DNA of 64,000 bases. Source: Garcia nutans (taxonomy: Eukaryota; Streptophyta; Magnoliopsida; Malpighiales; Euphorbiaceae). Below the pieces are notes generated by a model. It worked only from the letters and a program-made list of their open reading frames with translations. It made no database searches and had not been told where the DNA came from. The DNA lies in contig CANTUV010000009.1 in the NCBI GenBank assembly GCA_947685225.1, forward strand, positions 9,114,001-9,178,000, in the 5' to 3' direction. Positions 22,211 through 34,019 of this stretch are shown here, in pieces; position 1 is the first letter of the stretch; every line of letters begins with the position of its first letter. The translations under genes were made by a program, and so were the position numbers.

Positions 22211-24621
22211 TGTAATATCCTCATGTATGCCCTAGAAGTTTTGTTTATGTTATTGTTGTTGTAAATGGGATTGAATGTATATGTTATGTGATAAGAAATT
22301 GAGAAGAGAATGCTTGTGTATATGTGTTTTGGGAAAGAAAATAGGGTTTAGAGAGAAATGTATATGTTGTTTATATGATGATATAACTAACATATAAATA
22401 TGTCAAAGGGAGAGTCAATGGAAGAGATATTTATTTGTGTTGAGTGTGTAATTACATATATGGGTATATAAGAGACAAAAGGTTAGTTATATGGTTGAGG
22501 GCATTTTGGTAATTGATTGGATAAAATCTCTTGGTGGAGATTTAAAGAAGAAAAGCTATTTGATTTGTGTTGGATTTTCATTTCTTCTCATGTGTGTGCC
22601 GGCCATCCAAGAAGAGAAAGAGCAAGAGAGGTGTTCTTGATGCTTGAAGCAAATTGAAGAAGCAATCAAAGGATTTGGTTAAAGATTTGTGAAATTTCTT
22701 CATTTGAGGTAAGATCTTTTCCTTGATTTCTTCTTTTCCTTTGAAGGAGTGTTTGAAGTGAATTAGGGTTTGTAGGATTTGATGATGAGATGTGTTTATG
22801 ATGTGTTTTCAAGTGTTAAAGTGATTTTAAGTTAAAAGGTTACATAGGTGTTGTTGTGGAAAGTGGTAGATGTTGATTTTGAAAGATTATGAATGATGTT
22901 GGATTTTAGGGTTTTGAAATGGTATTTGTTTAAATGTAATATTAATGTATTGTGAAGTGGTTTTTGTGATGAATATGTGTTTAGAACATTGATTATATTC
23001 ATTTGAAACATGTTATATGGTGTATATTGTGTTGAGTGATAATAGAAGAGAATTGGTTTTGGTTAGGGTGTTGTTCTTGGGTGACACGGCCAAAGGCATT
23101 GAGAGACACGGCCAAGTCATGAAATTTTTGACGTGTTGGGTTGATTTTTAGGAGACACGGCCGTGTCCCATGCCAGTGTCTGTCACTGCCAAAATTCAGT
23201 TGAGAGACACGGCCACAAGCTTGGCCGTGTCCCTCAAATGTGTTGGCTACTGTTTTTATTTTTGTTCTTTTTGTATGGTTTTGTTTCTTCAAAGATATTA
23301 TTGATACTTAAACCTAAACATAAACACTTTAAATATACTTCAAAGATAAGAAGGACTTAATCAAACATATGGGGAACATACATTCATTGATGTTGAGATT
23401 GTAGCACACCTTTGTTGATATTGATGATACATATGAACAATGTTAGACTATATGCATTGTGAATGGTAATGTGGTATGTACTTTGAAATGTTGTATCAAT
23501 GATGTTATATGATTAATATGAATTGAGATATAGTTTGATTTGAGGCCATTGTGATTGGCTATGATGATTCAATTGAAAGATACATGGCATGTTTGCCTAA
23601 TTGATGAGAATTGAGAATGAAATGTGAATGAATTGTGTGGCTAATGTGTTATTCCATTTTCAGAGTTTGTTGTTGGCGGCATGCCTAATAAGTGTAACAA
23701 TCTCTTGAAGTTAGGTTGGATTGAATCCTTGAAGCCTAATTGAGATGTTACCACCCTTGAAGCTAGGTTGTGTTGGTTCTTGAAGCCAAGTTGGGTTGAA
23801 GCTTAGCATGCTTTGCTCCCCTTGAAGCTTGGTTGAACCTAATACTTGAAGCCTAGTTGGGTATATGATATTGATGAATGTGATAACAAAACCAAAGCAT
23901 TAACTCTGAAAATTGAATGGCATATTAGTGTGTATTGGGCCCATGCTTGTCTTTGTTTAGTGTTGTTTATGAATGGTTTAATGAGTAACTAATGAGGTAT
24001 ATGAAAAGATGTTGAAATGTGATATGTCTACTTATATTGAATTATGAAATGTAAAGTATGTTGTTAGCTTTGCATATATGATGATACATGTATAATATGG
24101 ATTGACAATTTACATTGCATTGCACTTAAGCATAACATTAGCATGAATTATCTTACTAAGCCTTTGGCTTAGCGCGATAGTATTTAATCGCGCAGGTGAT
24201 AGAGTTGATAGAGTTGAACCCGAGAGCTCTTCGAGACCGAGTGAGAGTAGACGTTGAAGAGTTGATTTTGGGAACTTAAAGATCAGAGCAGACTTGCCAA
24301 TCATGTATAACTCTTTTATATTTTGTAAATATTGTTTATAGTGTGAATATATGTATATTTGTAAATATGAATTTAAATGTTTTCATATATGTAAATATTT
24401 TCTATATTCCGCTGCGTATTAAGTAAATGTATACATATATATATATATTTGTTTTATATAATAAGTTAATGACTTATTTTCTATAATGTATATAAGAAAG
24501 AAGATAGTATTATTTAAAACCATTTGAATGTTAATAATATCCGTAGCATCCCTATGTTTAGTGCATGTATACTACATTGTGGTGGTTGTAGTGTGCATGT
24601 ATTGAATGTGGGGGTGTTACA
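22211..24621 (+). mobile_element. 3' LTR of element A
   Basis: 2411 bp, TGTAAT..GTTACA, nearly identical to the 5' LTR. Differences seen include GTTGTTG/ATTGTTG near the start, GCCGACC/GCCGGCC, ATATCAAC/ATATGAAC and a shorter TA run. It carries the palindrome cluster at 23083-23235. Confidence 0.95.
24156..24197 (+). other. Twin stem-loop motif, element A 3' LTR
   Basis: Identical to the 5' LTR copy at 16882-16923. Confidence 0.75.
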
Positions 24622-24626
24622 TTCAT

Positions 24627-25060
24627 ATTGATTGGTCAACCTTATATGGCTTGGTTAATGTCTAATAAGTCGAGCCTACAAGGCTTGGTTTCATGTTTGA
24701 TGATTAAGCCAATGTGGTTTATGTTCTTGTGATAAACCCATGTGGTTCATGTTTGATGAGCTAGGCAATGTGACTTAGGTTTATGAGGTAAACCAGTGTG
24801 GTTAGAGTTTATGTTTAACGATAAGCCAATGTGGTTTGGGCTCAATGGGCTAAGGTAATATGGCTTAATTTGAATTGATTTTTAAAGGAGTGGTATCTGA
24901 CAAATAGTGTGGATGAAATACATGCTCGTATGCATGAATTAAAACAATTTTATGTGGATGGTTTAGGATTATGGTGCATAGCTCTTAAGGATAGAGTCTA
25001 TGGCCTTTATATGCAAAGGGTGGTTTAGTCCAAAGGTTCCATCACACTAGGACAGCAATA
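24627..25060. repeat. Continuation of AAGCC/GGCTT degenerate repeat field
   Basis: Phrases such as GATTAAGCCAATGTGGTT, CTTATATGGCTTGG and GATAAGCCAATGTGG match the style of 14480-14931. The field fades out by about 25060. Confidence 0.5.
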
Positions 25061-26841
25061 TACCTAACCACATGATAGATAATGAATTTGGCATGGGTCT
25101 AGCAGTAAGTGCATGTCTGTTATACCTCAAAAAGATTGAGGATTCGTTGTGGGTTGGATACTTTCTCTATCCCCCAACATACCTAATGAAGCTTGTTTGG
25201 TGGATGCCAGTTATTACCCAAAGCTTCCTAAAACTAAAGGGTAAGGAACCCTTATGCATGATGAAGGAGAAAGAAAACCAAAGAGAAAAAAATGGTTTTG
25301 AAAAGAGCCCAATAAAATTTAATTTTGAAAATTTTAAAGTCCCTAGTGGAGTCGTCAACTGTGAAGCCTCGCCTTAGCCCCGATCTAGCCCCTCTAAGGG
25401 AAGCCAAAATGCTCATTTGGACTCAGTCTTATATTGTACTGCCGTGTACAGTCTCCAGTCGGCTCTATAAGCACAGGTTTATAATTATTTTTTATTTTAA
25501 AAAGATTTGTCTCTTTTATTTTTAAAAGAAACTCTCCTTTTATTTTAAAAAGGGATGGTGGTTTTTATTTTAAAAAAACCAAAATTGGAGAGTCACTGCC
25601 TTAGTTTATTTTATTTGAAAAAAGTTGAGGAAAACCTCATTTAATCTACTCCATTAAATTAAATTAATTTTTACCCAAAAAGAACACTAGTCCAAAAATA
25701 ATCACATTGGGTCCTGATGTAAGTTTTCATATCAATTTTGATAAAAATGGTTTAATTTTGGTAAAAATGGTTTTCTTACCTCTTTTTGATTAAATTTGTT
25801 CTTCTTTTGATGGATTTTAGGAAAAAAATGTAATTTTTATGGATTATGCCACAAATAATTATGAATGACAAAAAATCATAATGCATGAAATAATAATGGC
25901 ATCCACGAATGCAGTGTTGAATAATAAAATATTACAACTGCTTCAATTTAATGATTCCAGAGGAGTTTTAACTCTAACCCTTATGGATTCTAGATTGAGC
26001 ACAAATCTCTAATTAGTAGATAAACTCAAAGGAAATGAAAAGGAGAAAACATGCATAATCATAGGGCGTCCATTTGCAAGACTCACCAAATTTGCAAATA
26101 GAGCCTCAAAGTAATCAAGGTTTAATAAGAAAAGAAAAAAAAATGATACTATTGAAAATAATATAGAAAAAATTAAAATGAAAGGGGTAATTGGTTGTTA
26201 AAGTGTGGGTTTGCCGCTCGAAATAATATTTCAAGTATGCCTATTTATACTGTTTGAATAAGAATCAGAGCCGTAAGTAGTTCGAGCCTTTAATTGCAAA
26301 GGACTTTAATTAACCATTTTTAGTTAATTTAAGTTACTGAATTGACAAGAGATAAGTGAGGAAATTCATACCTTGGGTAGTTGTTTTCCTTTGGACTTAC
26401 TGTTGATGTGATTTACCTCTTCGTAGCTCCATTTGGGGAGTCCCGAGAAAGATGCTAAAATGACTTTGAGTCTAGAAAATTATAGAAGAATCAAATTTAA
26501 TTTGATTAAATTGATCCAAAATAAATTTGTTAAAATTTTGTTTCACAAATAATTTTGTCAGAGTTTTGGTATGCCTCATTTTCGGATCCCCTTGGTTTAA
26601 GAGGAAAACCTCAATTTATAGTGAAAAATTAGGAAAAATTAGACCAAAATGACCCTAGGCCTCATGCACATCAGACGGGCCATGCGCGCATCGGATGGTC
26701 CGTAAACCACGTGATCGTTTGAGGGCGACATGGGTAGCAGCGGAAGACGATCCGCGTGCGAATTTCATTTTGCGCGATTCCAACTTTATTGAAAACATGA
26801 TCACATACACTATAATTTGGGTGCATAATTAGGAGTTTACA
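25061..26841. mobile_element. Probable LTR-retrotransposon debris (Tat-like)
   Basis: GTGGAGTCGTCAAC (25347 region) recalls the GAGTCGCCACC block of Tat LTRs. A candidate terminus AGGAGTTTACA ends at 26841; on the minus strand it would start TGTAAACTCC. The sequence before it includes a GC-rich patch at 26660-26790. I found no partner LTR or target duplication, so the class is tentative. Confidence 0.35.
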
Positions 26842-28244
26842 CAGTTGTATGGCTTATTTTGTGGTCGCGCTCAGCTTTTGCATGGTGAGATTTGCTTTGG
26901 CACATTCACTAGACTTCCACTATGTCTAATGGATAGGCAACATTTAGTCCACTTGATGCTCCTCTATTGGCTAAGGTGGCAACGGTTCTCTCCACTTAAC
27001 CTTTGTATGATTTTCACAATCACTATCTTTGGTGGAACAATTGCAAAAATTGAAGCTTAAAAAGTCTTCAAAATTTTGCTTACCACATGTCCTTCCATTA
27101 GTTAGGCAAAATTCTGCAAGTTTTCTAACATATTTGAACATCATAGTCGTAAAGCTCTTAGTTTGAGTTCTGATAGGACTTCTCATAGTCTACAGCTCGA
27201 CATGATGCTTACCTTGCTATCTTTTGCCATTTTGCACTTTAAGGGATGAAATGCTCTTTTAGTCGCGTTCTTGCCTTCATGAACACGAGGACTCCAACAC
27301 AATGAATTTTGGAATCGCTCACTTTTATGTCTCTATGAATTTTCTCTTCTAAGGGCCCATCTTTAAAATATTAGCACAGTCGCGAGATCAGTGGCACATT
27401 CCGTGAACCTCATTGCCATCTCTTCTGGGACTTTTAGTTCAAAGGATTAAGGTTGGGTGCACTCTCGAGGGTACTATCATGGTAGAAATTTACAGGTCCA
27501 TCAATGAATATACAATTTTCTAAGTCCTGAAGAGAAATCACTTGGAGAAACTAATTAATACCATTTAATTTGATAGCTATAGATCAAAAGTAGAGTAGAA
27601 TTGACGAAAGGATTGGTGAACATATATCTAAATCAACAGTTCACGAGATCTGTTATAAATTTTGTAGAAAAATCAGAAGCATTTCTCATAGGTTCTCCAA
27701 GCATACAACGTCAAATATCTATATGTTTTTTCAAATTATTTATGATATTTTATATGCAGTTAGAGAACAATTAGAGGGAAATACCATAAATTTTCTATAA
27801 ATTTGTCAACACTTATCTCATATTACTGGTAATTAATAAAGTTATATATTATTATTTCTAAACTATTCAACTTGGACAATTCAGTGAACTCCCATTTAGA
27901 AAAAAAAAAATGAGAAGATCAAAAAATTGTAATTTTATGAAATTAAATTATAAACAAGTCTATTTCAATTTATATTTCTGTAGAAAATTCAACAAAATTT
28001 CCCCTAAGAGTATAACTACCAAACTAATTTCTAACATCCATGCAATTAAAAAAACACTTCCAATATCTCATCCTTATATCTTTCAGGCTATAGCAACATA
28101 TTACAACCACTAGTACTTCATTAAAAAAAATAATAAAAAATCACTAATTATCTATTATAAGATAATTATTAATAAAATATCAAATAAATATTTACAAAAT
28201 AAACAATAGCATACGTTCAAATAATAGCAATGTTGAACTTGCCA
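26842..28244. other. No gene recognised
   Basis: Short open stretches at 26845-27060 and on the minus strand around 27200-27450 have no motif that I recognise. From 27540 on the sequence becomes strongly AT-rich. Confidence 0.35.
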
Positions 28245-28339
28245 TTAGCATTGAAACTTCTCAGCGCCCTTTTCTTTGATAAGGTCACGTATCCATTTGT
28301 TGGGATCATGGGATAGATGAATATTTCTTGTCCATGATC
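28245..28339 (-). pseudogene. Orphan terminal-exon-like fragment
   Basis: On the minus strand a pyrimidine-rich acceptor (AATTTTTGCAG, ending at 28340) precedes an open stretch. It reads HGQEIFHLSH and then DPNKWIRDLIKEKGAEKFQC, and ends at TAA (28245-28247). Base composition and the clean acceptor suggest the last exon of a real gene. The family is not recognised. Upstream exons are not apparent, and the space to their expected side holds the solo LTR at 28580. Confidence 0.35.
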
Positions 28340-30059
28340 TGCAAAAATTATTTAGATAGCTCTGAAAATATGGATGGTTAAGCAATAATGGGTCAAACAT
28401 ATTTTGAACGCTTGAAAAAGAATTAAAGGAGCTAGAACAATAGAAGGGGACATAGTAAGAGAACTAAGAAAAGGCTAAGAGAGTATAAGCAAAAAATACA
28501 CAGAGTAAACACAAACGCAAAACACTCAAAAGTCTACTCAAGAACCTTAAACCCAAGCATCATTTTAAGGTAGACTTCCTATAACATCCATAATTTTGGA
28601 TACAATTGAATAATGAAAATAAAGGGTTAAATAATATATTGAAAGAGAGATACGCATAGTATAAAATTAATAGATACACAAATTATACATAAAATATACA
28701 TTAGATATATAGTGTATATATGGTGTATACCTAACATATATATTTTTCATTAAAAGACAAAGTTAGGTAAAAAGGTGAAAAGATTTAAAAGTTAAATATA
28801 TATAATATTAAAAAAAAGTAAAAGAAGTTAAAAATTAATTTTGGATAGGAAAGACTAAAAATATCTAATAATTAATTAATTAATTAATTAATTAATAATT
28901 AAATATATACATGTGAGTGGTTAGGAAGAAAGAAAATAAAAAGTCACTTTTCTTCTTCTTCTTCAAGCTTAGCCGAACTCTATCAGAGAGGGTGAGGAGA
29001 GTTTTTTTTCTTCATACACATCAAATTTTATAAGGATTATGAAGGATTCATGGTACTTTTGAAGAGTAATCAAGGTTTAGTTAAGTAATCTTTGCTTTAA
29101 GCTTTGTTTTTATGATTTTTATAAATATGTGGATTTTGAAATTTTGATAAAGAAGCCTATAATTGTTGTAATGGGTTGTTTTGAATTTATTTTGGTGTGC
29201 ATGTTATGATTTTATGGTTGGATGGTGAAAATAATTAAATTTTGGTGAAATTTGAAGAAAGGTGGTAAGGGGAAATTAGATTTTTTTTTGTTGGAAGTTT
29301 GATAGAATTTTATGTAATTAGTGATAGTTTGTCATAAATTAAGTATGAAAATAATTCTAAGTGAATAATTTTTGCTTATTGTATGATTTGTGTGTGTTTA
29401 TGCCAAAGTTGCCTTAAAGGGGGTATTTAGGATTTTGGAGAAGTAAGAGGTGGAGAGTAAATTGGGCATATTTTAAGAGTAAATTGGGTAGATTTTGAAG
29501 CTTTTAAAGGTTAGTGCATACTTTGTAACATTTAAATTGAACATTCATGGTTGACATCAACCTCATTGGCACACTTTGAATGTAACATCCATAATTTGTA
29601 AAAATTGAATAAAATAAAATAAATTAATAATTTAAATAAAAAATTGAAGGATTAGAAGTAAAAAAGTAAAGAGTATATGTGAAATATATATATTAAATAT
29701 ACATAACATATACAAAAATCAACTCTTAAATAGAAAAGTCAAAAGTCAAATGGTAAAATGGTAATTATACTTTGTAAAATTAAAATTAATTAAATAATTT
29801 AAAAATAAATTAATTATGGGTAGAAGAGGTAATTTGTGATTTTTTAAATAAATAAATAATTAATTAATTAAAAATATAATAAATAATATATATATATATG
29901 TTGTGATATGAATGAGGAAATAAGGCAGTGTAATGAAAAAAGTTGGTTATGGAAAATATGAATTATTTGTGTGCATAGTATGTTATTTAATTTTTAGAGT
30001 TCTACGTGTTGGCAGCATGCCTATGAGATTATCCTCATTATTTATCTTCGTGACTATAT

Positions 30060-30190
30060 GCTAGGCATCACAGATACATGATTTGCCTTCGGGGCTAGAC
30101 ACTAGGGTCACAGATATATGATTTGCCTTCGGGACTAGATGCTAGGCATCACTGATATATAATTTGCCTTCGGAGTTAGACACTGGGTGT
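30060..30190 (+). repeat. Three 40-41 bp tandem units in nested solo LTR
   Basis: ATTTGCCTTCGGGGCTAGAC-like phrases recur at 30081, 30121 and 30162, alternating CTAGGCATCAC and CTAGACACTAGGGTCAC. They sit in the loop between the complementary arms, where other LTRs of this group also carry tandem phrases. Confidence 0.7.
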
Positions 30191-30397
30191 CAATATGGAT
30201 CAAAACTGTAACTCTGAGATTTAAATAATATATTAGATTATTTGAGCCCATACTTATTTATATGTTAATGTGATGTATGAAAAGAATAAAGAATATGTTT
30301 TAAAGTGAAATTGCATACCACATTGTGAAATACCATGCAATAACATTATGTATTGTTATTAATTTAAAGTTATATTATTATTAAAGTTTTTGTACCG

Positions 30398-30437
30398 CTA
30401 GGTTTTTAACCAGTATTTGTAATTCATCGCACAAGTG
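30398..30437 (+). other. Degenerate twin stem-loop motif, nested solo LTR
   Basis: Stem 1 is reduced to GGTT-TTT-AACC. The second stem is weak, but the trailing ATCGCACAAGT corresponds to ATCGCGCAGGT elsewhere. It lies 621 nt before the LTR end. Confidence 0.45.
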
Positions 30438-31769
30438 ACAAGATTGATCCGATAGATCGGGAGAGTCCATCTAAACCTGGTCAGGTCTAGGTTTGGGATT
30501 AGTGTGCTTGAACTAAATTTTTATTACCACATGATCAGAGCCAGCTGCTGTCATGTATATTTTATATTTATTAGAACATGCCACAATTATGTATAATATA
30601 TTTATGTTTTTGGGAGTATTGTAAAATATTAAAAACTTTAGAACAAATTTTATAATAATGGATTGTATATATGCTTTATATATATATGTACATATTTAAA
30701 TGTTTTGAAGAAAATATGGAGAAATTGAGAAGTGGGATGAAATGTTGATTTATTTTTATTGGGAGTGTGTTTTTATACAGGTTGAGTTTTATTGAATTTT
30801 TGGGATATCCAAATTATAGACAAAACTCTAGCAATTTTTTTCCAAATAATTTTATATAAAATATTTATTTTGAGTACCTATAATTAATAAAGATTATTTT
30901 ATTTATCACTTAAATATTTATTTTAAAGTATTTGAGATTTTTAATTAGGAATATGAAACTTTTATTAAACCGAATTGTGATATTTTTATGCTATATATGA
31001 GTAATTTACATATACTTGGTGTATATATTATATATGTATAGGATGTAAGGGTGTTACATTGAAAAATTTTGTATTTCCTTTAAAATGACATTGTGTATGA
31101 ATGTGGTCATTCTTATAAAGTTGTGAATTGTGCATTGGTTTGTGACTAAAGACTATGGTTTTGTGACAAATGACAATGTTTTATATAAGGTGTTGAAAAA
31201 TGTGGAGTAATATGAAATATGGGGGTGATCATGGTTTGAATTGATCACGAGAAACATGTGAAAATTGTGAGAAAAGAAATGATAAATGGGACAAAATTGA
31301 CAAAAATGTATAATGTTGATGTGTGTGTGTTTGCTTTGCATAATTACATGTTCCATAATATTGAGATCAATACTATCGAGTTGGCTTGCTAACAATACGT
31401 TATGACATTTTATTAGCAAAGCTTCTTAGGGCGAGACACACTAGTGTCGGACATTATGGTGTTGATAGGAGGCGACCTTCTAGTGGTATTTTATGATACT
31501 TATAACTCTGGTATCGGAACTTTAGGTCGCGATAGGCCAAATTAATATTTTTGAAACTTGAATATTATGTAGGGATTTGGTGGGCCCAATGTGTGTGTTT
31601 ATGATATGTATATTGAATTTAAGAGTTGACGAATATTAAATGAGCATTGTATATTAAATGAAGCAGAATATTAAATGAGCATTGTATATTAAAATGAGGC
31701 ATAATGCATTTTTACAGCATGAGAAAAAGTATTAGTTTAAAATAATTATTGTTATCAAAGTATGTACCA

Positions 31770-31811
31770 CTAAGCTTGTAAGCTTAACGCTATTGATTAT
31801 ATCGCACAGGT
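31770..31811 (+). other. Twin stem-loop motif, outer solo LTR
   Basis: Stem 1 is perfect but different in sequence (TAAGCTT-GT-AAGCTTA). Stem 2 is decayed (ACGCTAT..ATCGCAC), followed by CAGGT in part. It lies 576 nt before the LTR end. Confidence 0.55.
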
Positions 31812-32392
31812 ATTAGAAGTGCAGAATAGAGAAGTCTGGATAGACCGGAGCGGGTCTAGGCTTTGTGTTTGACTATGAAGGTAGGGTTTTGTCACGAGAG
31901 CAACCCTATTGGTGCTGCATACATGTATAATTTTGGTTATTATATACTTTGGTTTGTACGTTTTAATCACAACATATGTATATTAAACAAATTTTGGGGG
32001 TTATTATGCATACATGTACTTAAAATGTGTAATGTTTTTAATTGTGGAAACTTTGGTTGTAAATTATTGAAGAGTATTTGGAATGCAATGTGATTTTGGG
32101 AGTGAAATTTTTATTGTAGGTTACGTTTCATTGACTTGAAAATTATTGAAATTATAAATAAAACTCTGACGAATTTTTTCTAGAGATTGTTTTTAATAAA
32201 TTAATTAAATTATATTTTTATTAAATTTATTCAATTGCAGTGTATACATTTATAATGTTGTATTTTTTATATTATCAAATAAGAGTATTTCCATAATTAA
32301 TTACGGCAGCACTCATATATTTTATATGTGTATTTTATGTACGTAGAATATATGTATTGTATATATACATGATATAAGAATGTTACACTTCC

Positions 32393-34019
32393 AGACCAAC
32401 ATTGCAAAAGGAGCTTACTGGTTCTGTAAAGTGGGTTGAACATCACCAAGCTGAAGCATGAAATTTGAGGAACTAGCGGTGCGGATATATTTCTTAAATC
32501 CAAAGTATTTACTATGTTAATTAATTAAATGTTTGGTTAATTTTTTAACATTCTAAATATGATTTGATTAGTGTGTTTGGTTTTTGGATGTTTGAACATT
32601 CACTGTGTTTTAATTGTTTGAATAAGTTCCATGTTTATGGGTATAAAAGTTTTTGCCTTATGTTAAAATTCATAAACATAAATTATCATGATGGTGTTAA
32701 TTGCGATGTAGTTTTTATCTTATGATTTTAATGATTCTGTATTTATAACTGCTATGTGGCTTTAACCGTTCTATGTTTTGATTGTTTTGTGGTTTTAATT
32801 AATGTTTAATCTAAATCACGAAGTCATTAAATTAGAAAGCCATATTACAATCATTTCATAAACTAGATTCTTTCAAAAAAAAAATAATAAATAATAAAAT
32901 GAAATAAAAGTGGTGCAATGGCGAGAGGCCATTGCCTATGGCAAACATGTCATTTACTTGGCAAATTCCCATAAGCGGTGTCCTTTTCTTGTCGTGCTGC
33001 ATATTTTTTATTTTTAATGAAATGGTTTTATTAAATAATGAACAAAAATGGTTTTATTTTGCTATTGTGCTACTGTTTTAAAAAATAAATAAAAAGAGTG
33101 ATTTTAATTCATTTAATTCTGTGTTTCAGTTGTTGCTATATTCTTGTTCAGCTTCTTGTTTTGCCCATGTTTTTGGATAGTACATTTCTGCTCTTTTATT
33201 GAAAATTCTTGTATTTCTTCTTTATGGTTTGTTTTGTTAATATTTATGTTCGTTCTGGATGCAAATTTTTGCTTTGGCTCTGATTTTACTTTTGCTGTGT
33301 TTATTTATTTATTTTTCCTTTATATATCATTCTCATTATTTATTTCATCTTACTTGTTTTTTAGAAGAAATTGTAAAAAACATGCTTTCACTGATTAATA
33401 TCCTATTTATTTTTATGGATTTTGGAATTGTAAGCTTATATTTTTTCCCTAAAGGTGAATATCCATTTTTTATCTTATATTTAAACTGTTTATTATGAAT
33501 AGATGAATATATTTATTTTGTATCATATATTTGTTGAAACATGCTATAATAACTAAAAATAAAATAATATTTAAACCTAGAAAGAATATTAATTCTAATA
33601 AATCGGACGTATTATATGTACTACATCATTTCTCTAACTCTTTTATGCGTACTCAACTTTCTAAACATAGCGGTAATAGAATATTTTTTAGCAATCAAGT
33701 TTTCTACCCCTTTTAATTTTCCTTCTAACTCAACCAGATAGCGACTCCTATTCTTTGAAGTTAAACCCATATTCCTTATGGTTTAAAATCAAACAATGTC
33801 GAAATTACAAGAAACATTTCATCGGAAATATGGACGAAAATCCTTGCTCACATTAACATAATATCTATTATACCACATTTTCCAGAGCCAGATTTTGATG
33901 CCTATTGCTTGCATGAATGATAACATAGCATTTTCAAGAGTGACAATTCAATATCCAAGTAGGTAATTAGCTACAAAATAAAAAAAAAAAAATAGATAAG
34001 AAGTATATAGCCAATTAAT
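32393..34019. other. Intergenic, no gene recognised; includes the reticulon gene 3' flank
   Basis: A minus-strand open stretch runs through 32400-32500 near the LTR insertion point but has no recognised domain. The hydrophobic open stretches at 33144-33498 reflect T-rich DNA. The 3' untranslated region and poly(A) site of the minus-strand gene should lie just below 34020. Confidence 0.4.

Larger units (their letters stand above)
14937..24621 (+). mobile_element. Element A: complete Tekay/Del-type Ty3/gypsy retrotransposon
   Basis: A 9685 bp element with two LTRs (14937-17349 and 22211-24621), tRNA-iMet primer site, one gag-pol frame and a polypurine tract. It is flanked by a perfect 5 bp duplication TTCAT (14932-14936 and 24622-24626). 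The integrase ends in a chromodomain-like segment, placing it in the chromoviruses, and the long LTRs fit Tekay/Del. By eye the LTRs differ by about 11 substitutions and one 2 bp indel in a TA microsatellite, so insertion was recent. Two in-frame stops break gag-pol, so it is not autonomous as it stands. Confidence 0.95.
29581..31058 (+). mobile_element. Nested solo LTR with TSD TTGAA
   Basis: 1478 bp, TGTAACATCC..GTGTTACA, flanked by TTGAA at 29576-29580 and 31059-31063. Its first bases resemble the host LTR (both TRTAACATCCATAATTTK), so the two are related subfamilies. It contains a GGCAGCATGCC segment, AGAGTT and AACTCTG arms, and a short tandem repeat. Confidence 0.88.
28580..32387 (+). 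mobile_element. Solo LTR, split by a second solo LTR; TSD CTTCC
   Basis: Starts TATAACATCC (first dinucleotide decayed from TG) and ends AATGTTACA. It is flanked by CTTCC at 28575-28579 and 32388-32392. Without the inner insert it is about 2325 bp. It holds the twin stem-loop region at 31770 and a GGCGACCT..AGGTCGCG inverted repeat (about 31471-31532). No internal coding region is present. Confidence 0.85.

Noticed and set aside
28865..28900. AATTAATT tandem repeat as a functional element
   Set aside because: Simple microsatellite; similar runs occur throughout the AT-rich parts.
33144..33498. Hydrophobic open frames suggesting a small membrane protein
   Set aside because: They come from T-rich DNA with overlapping frames, no motif and no plausible promoter context.
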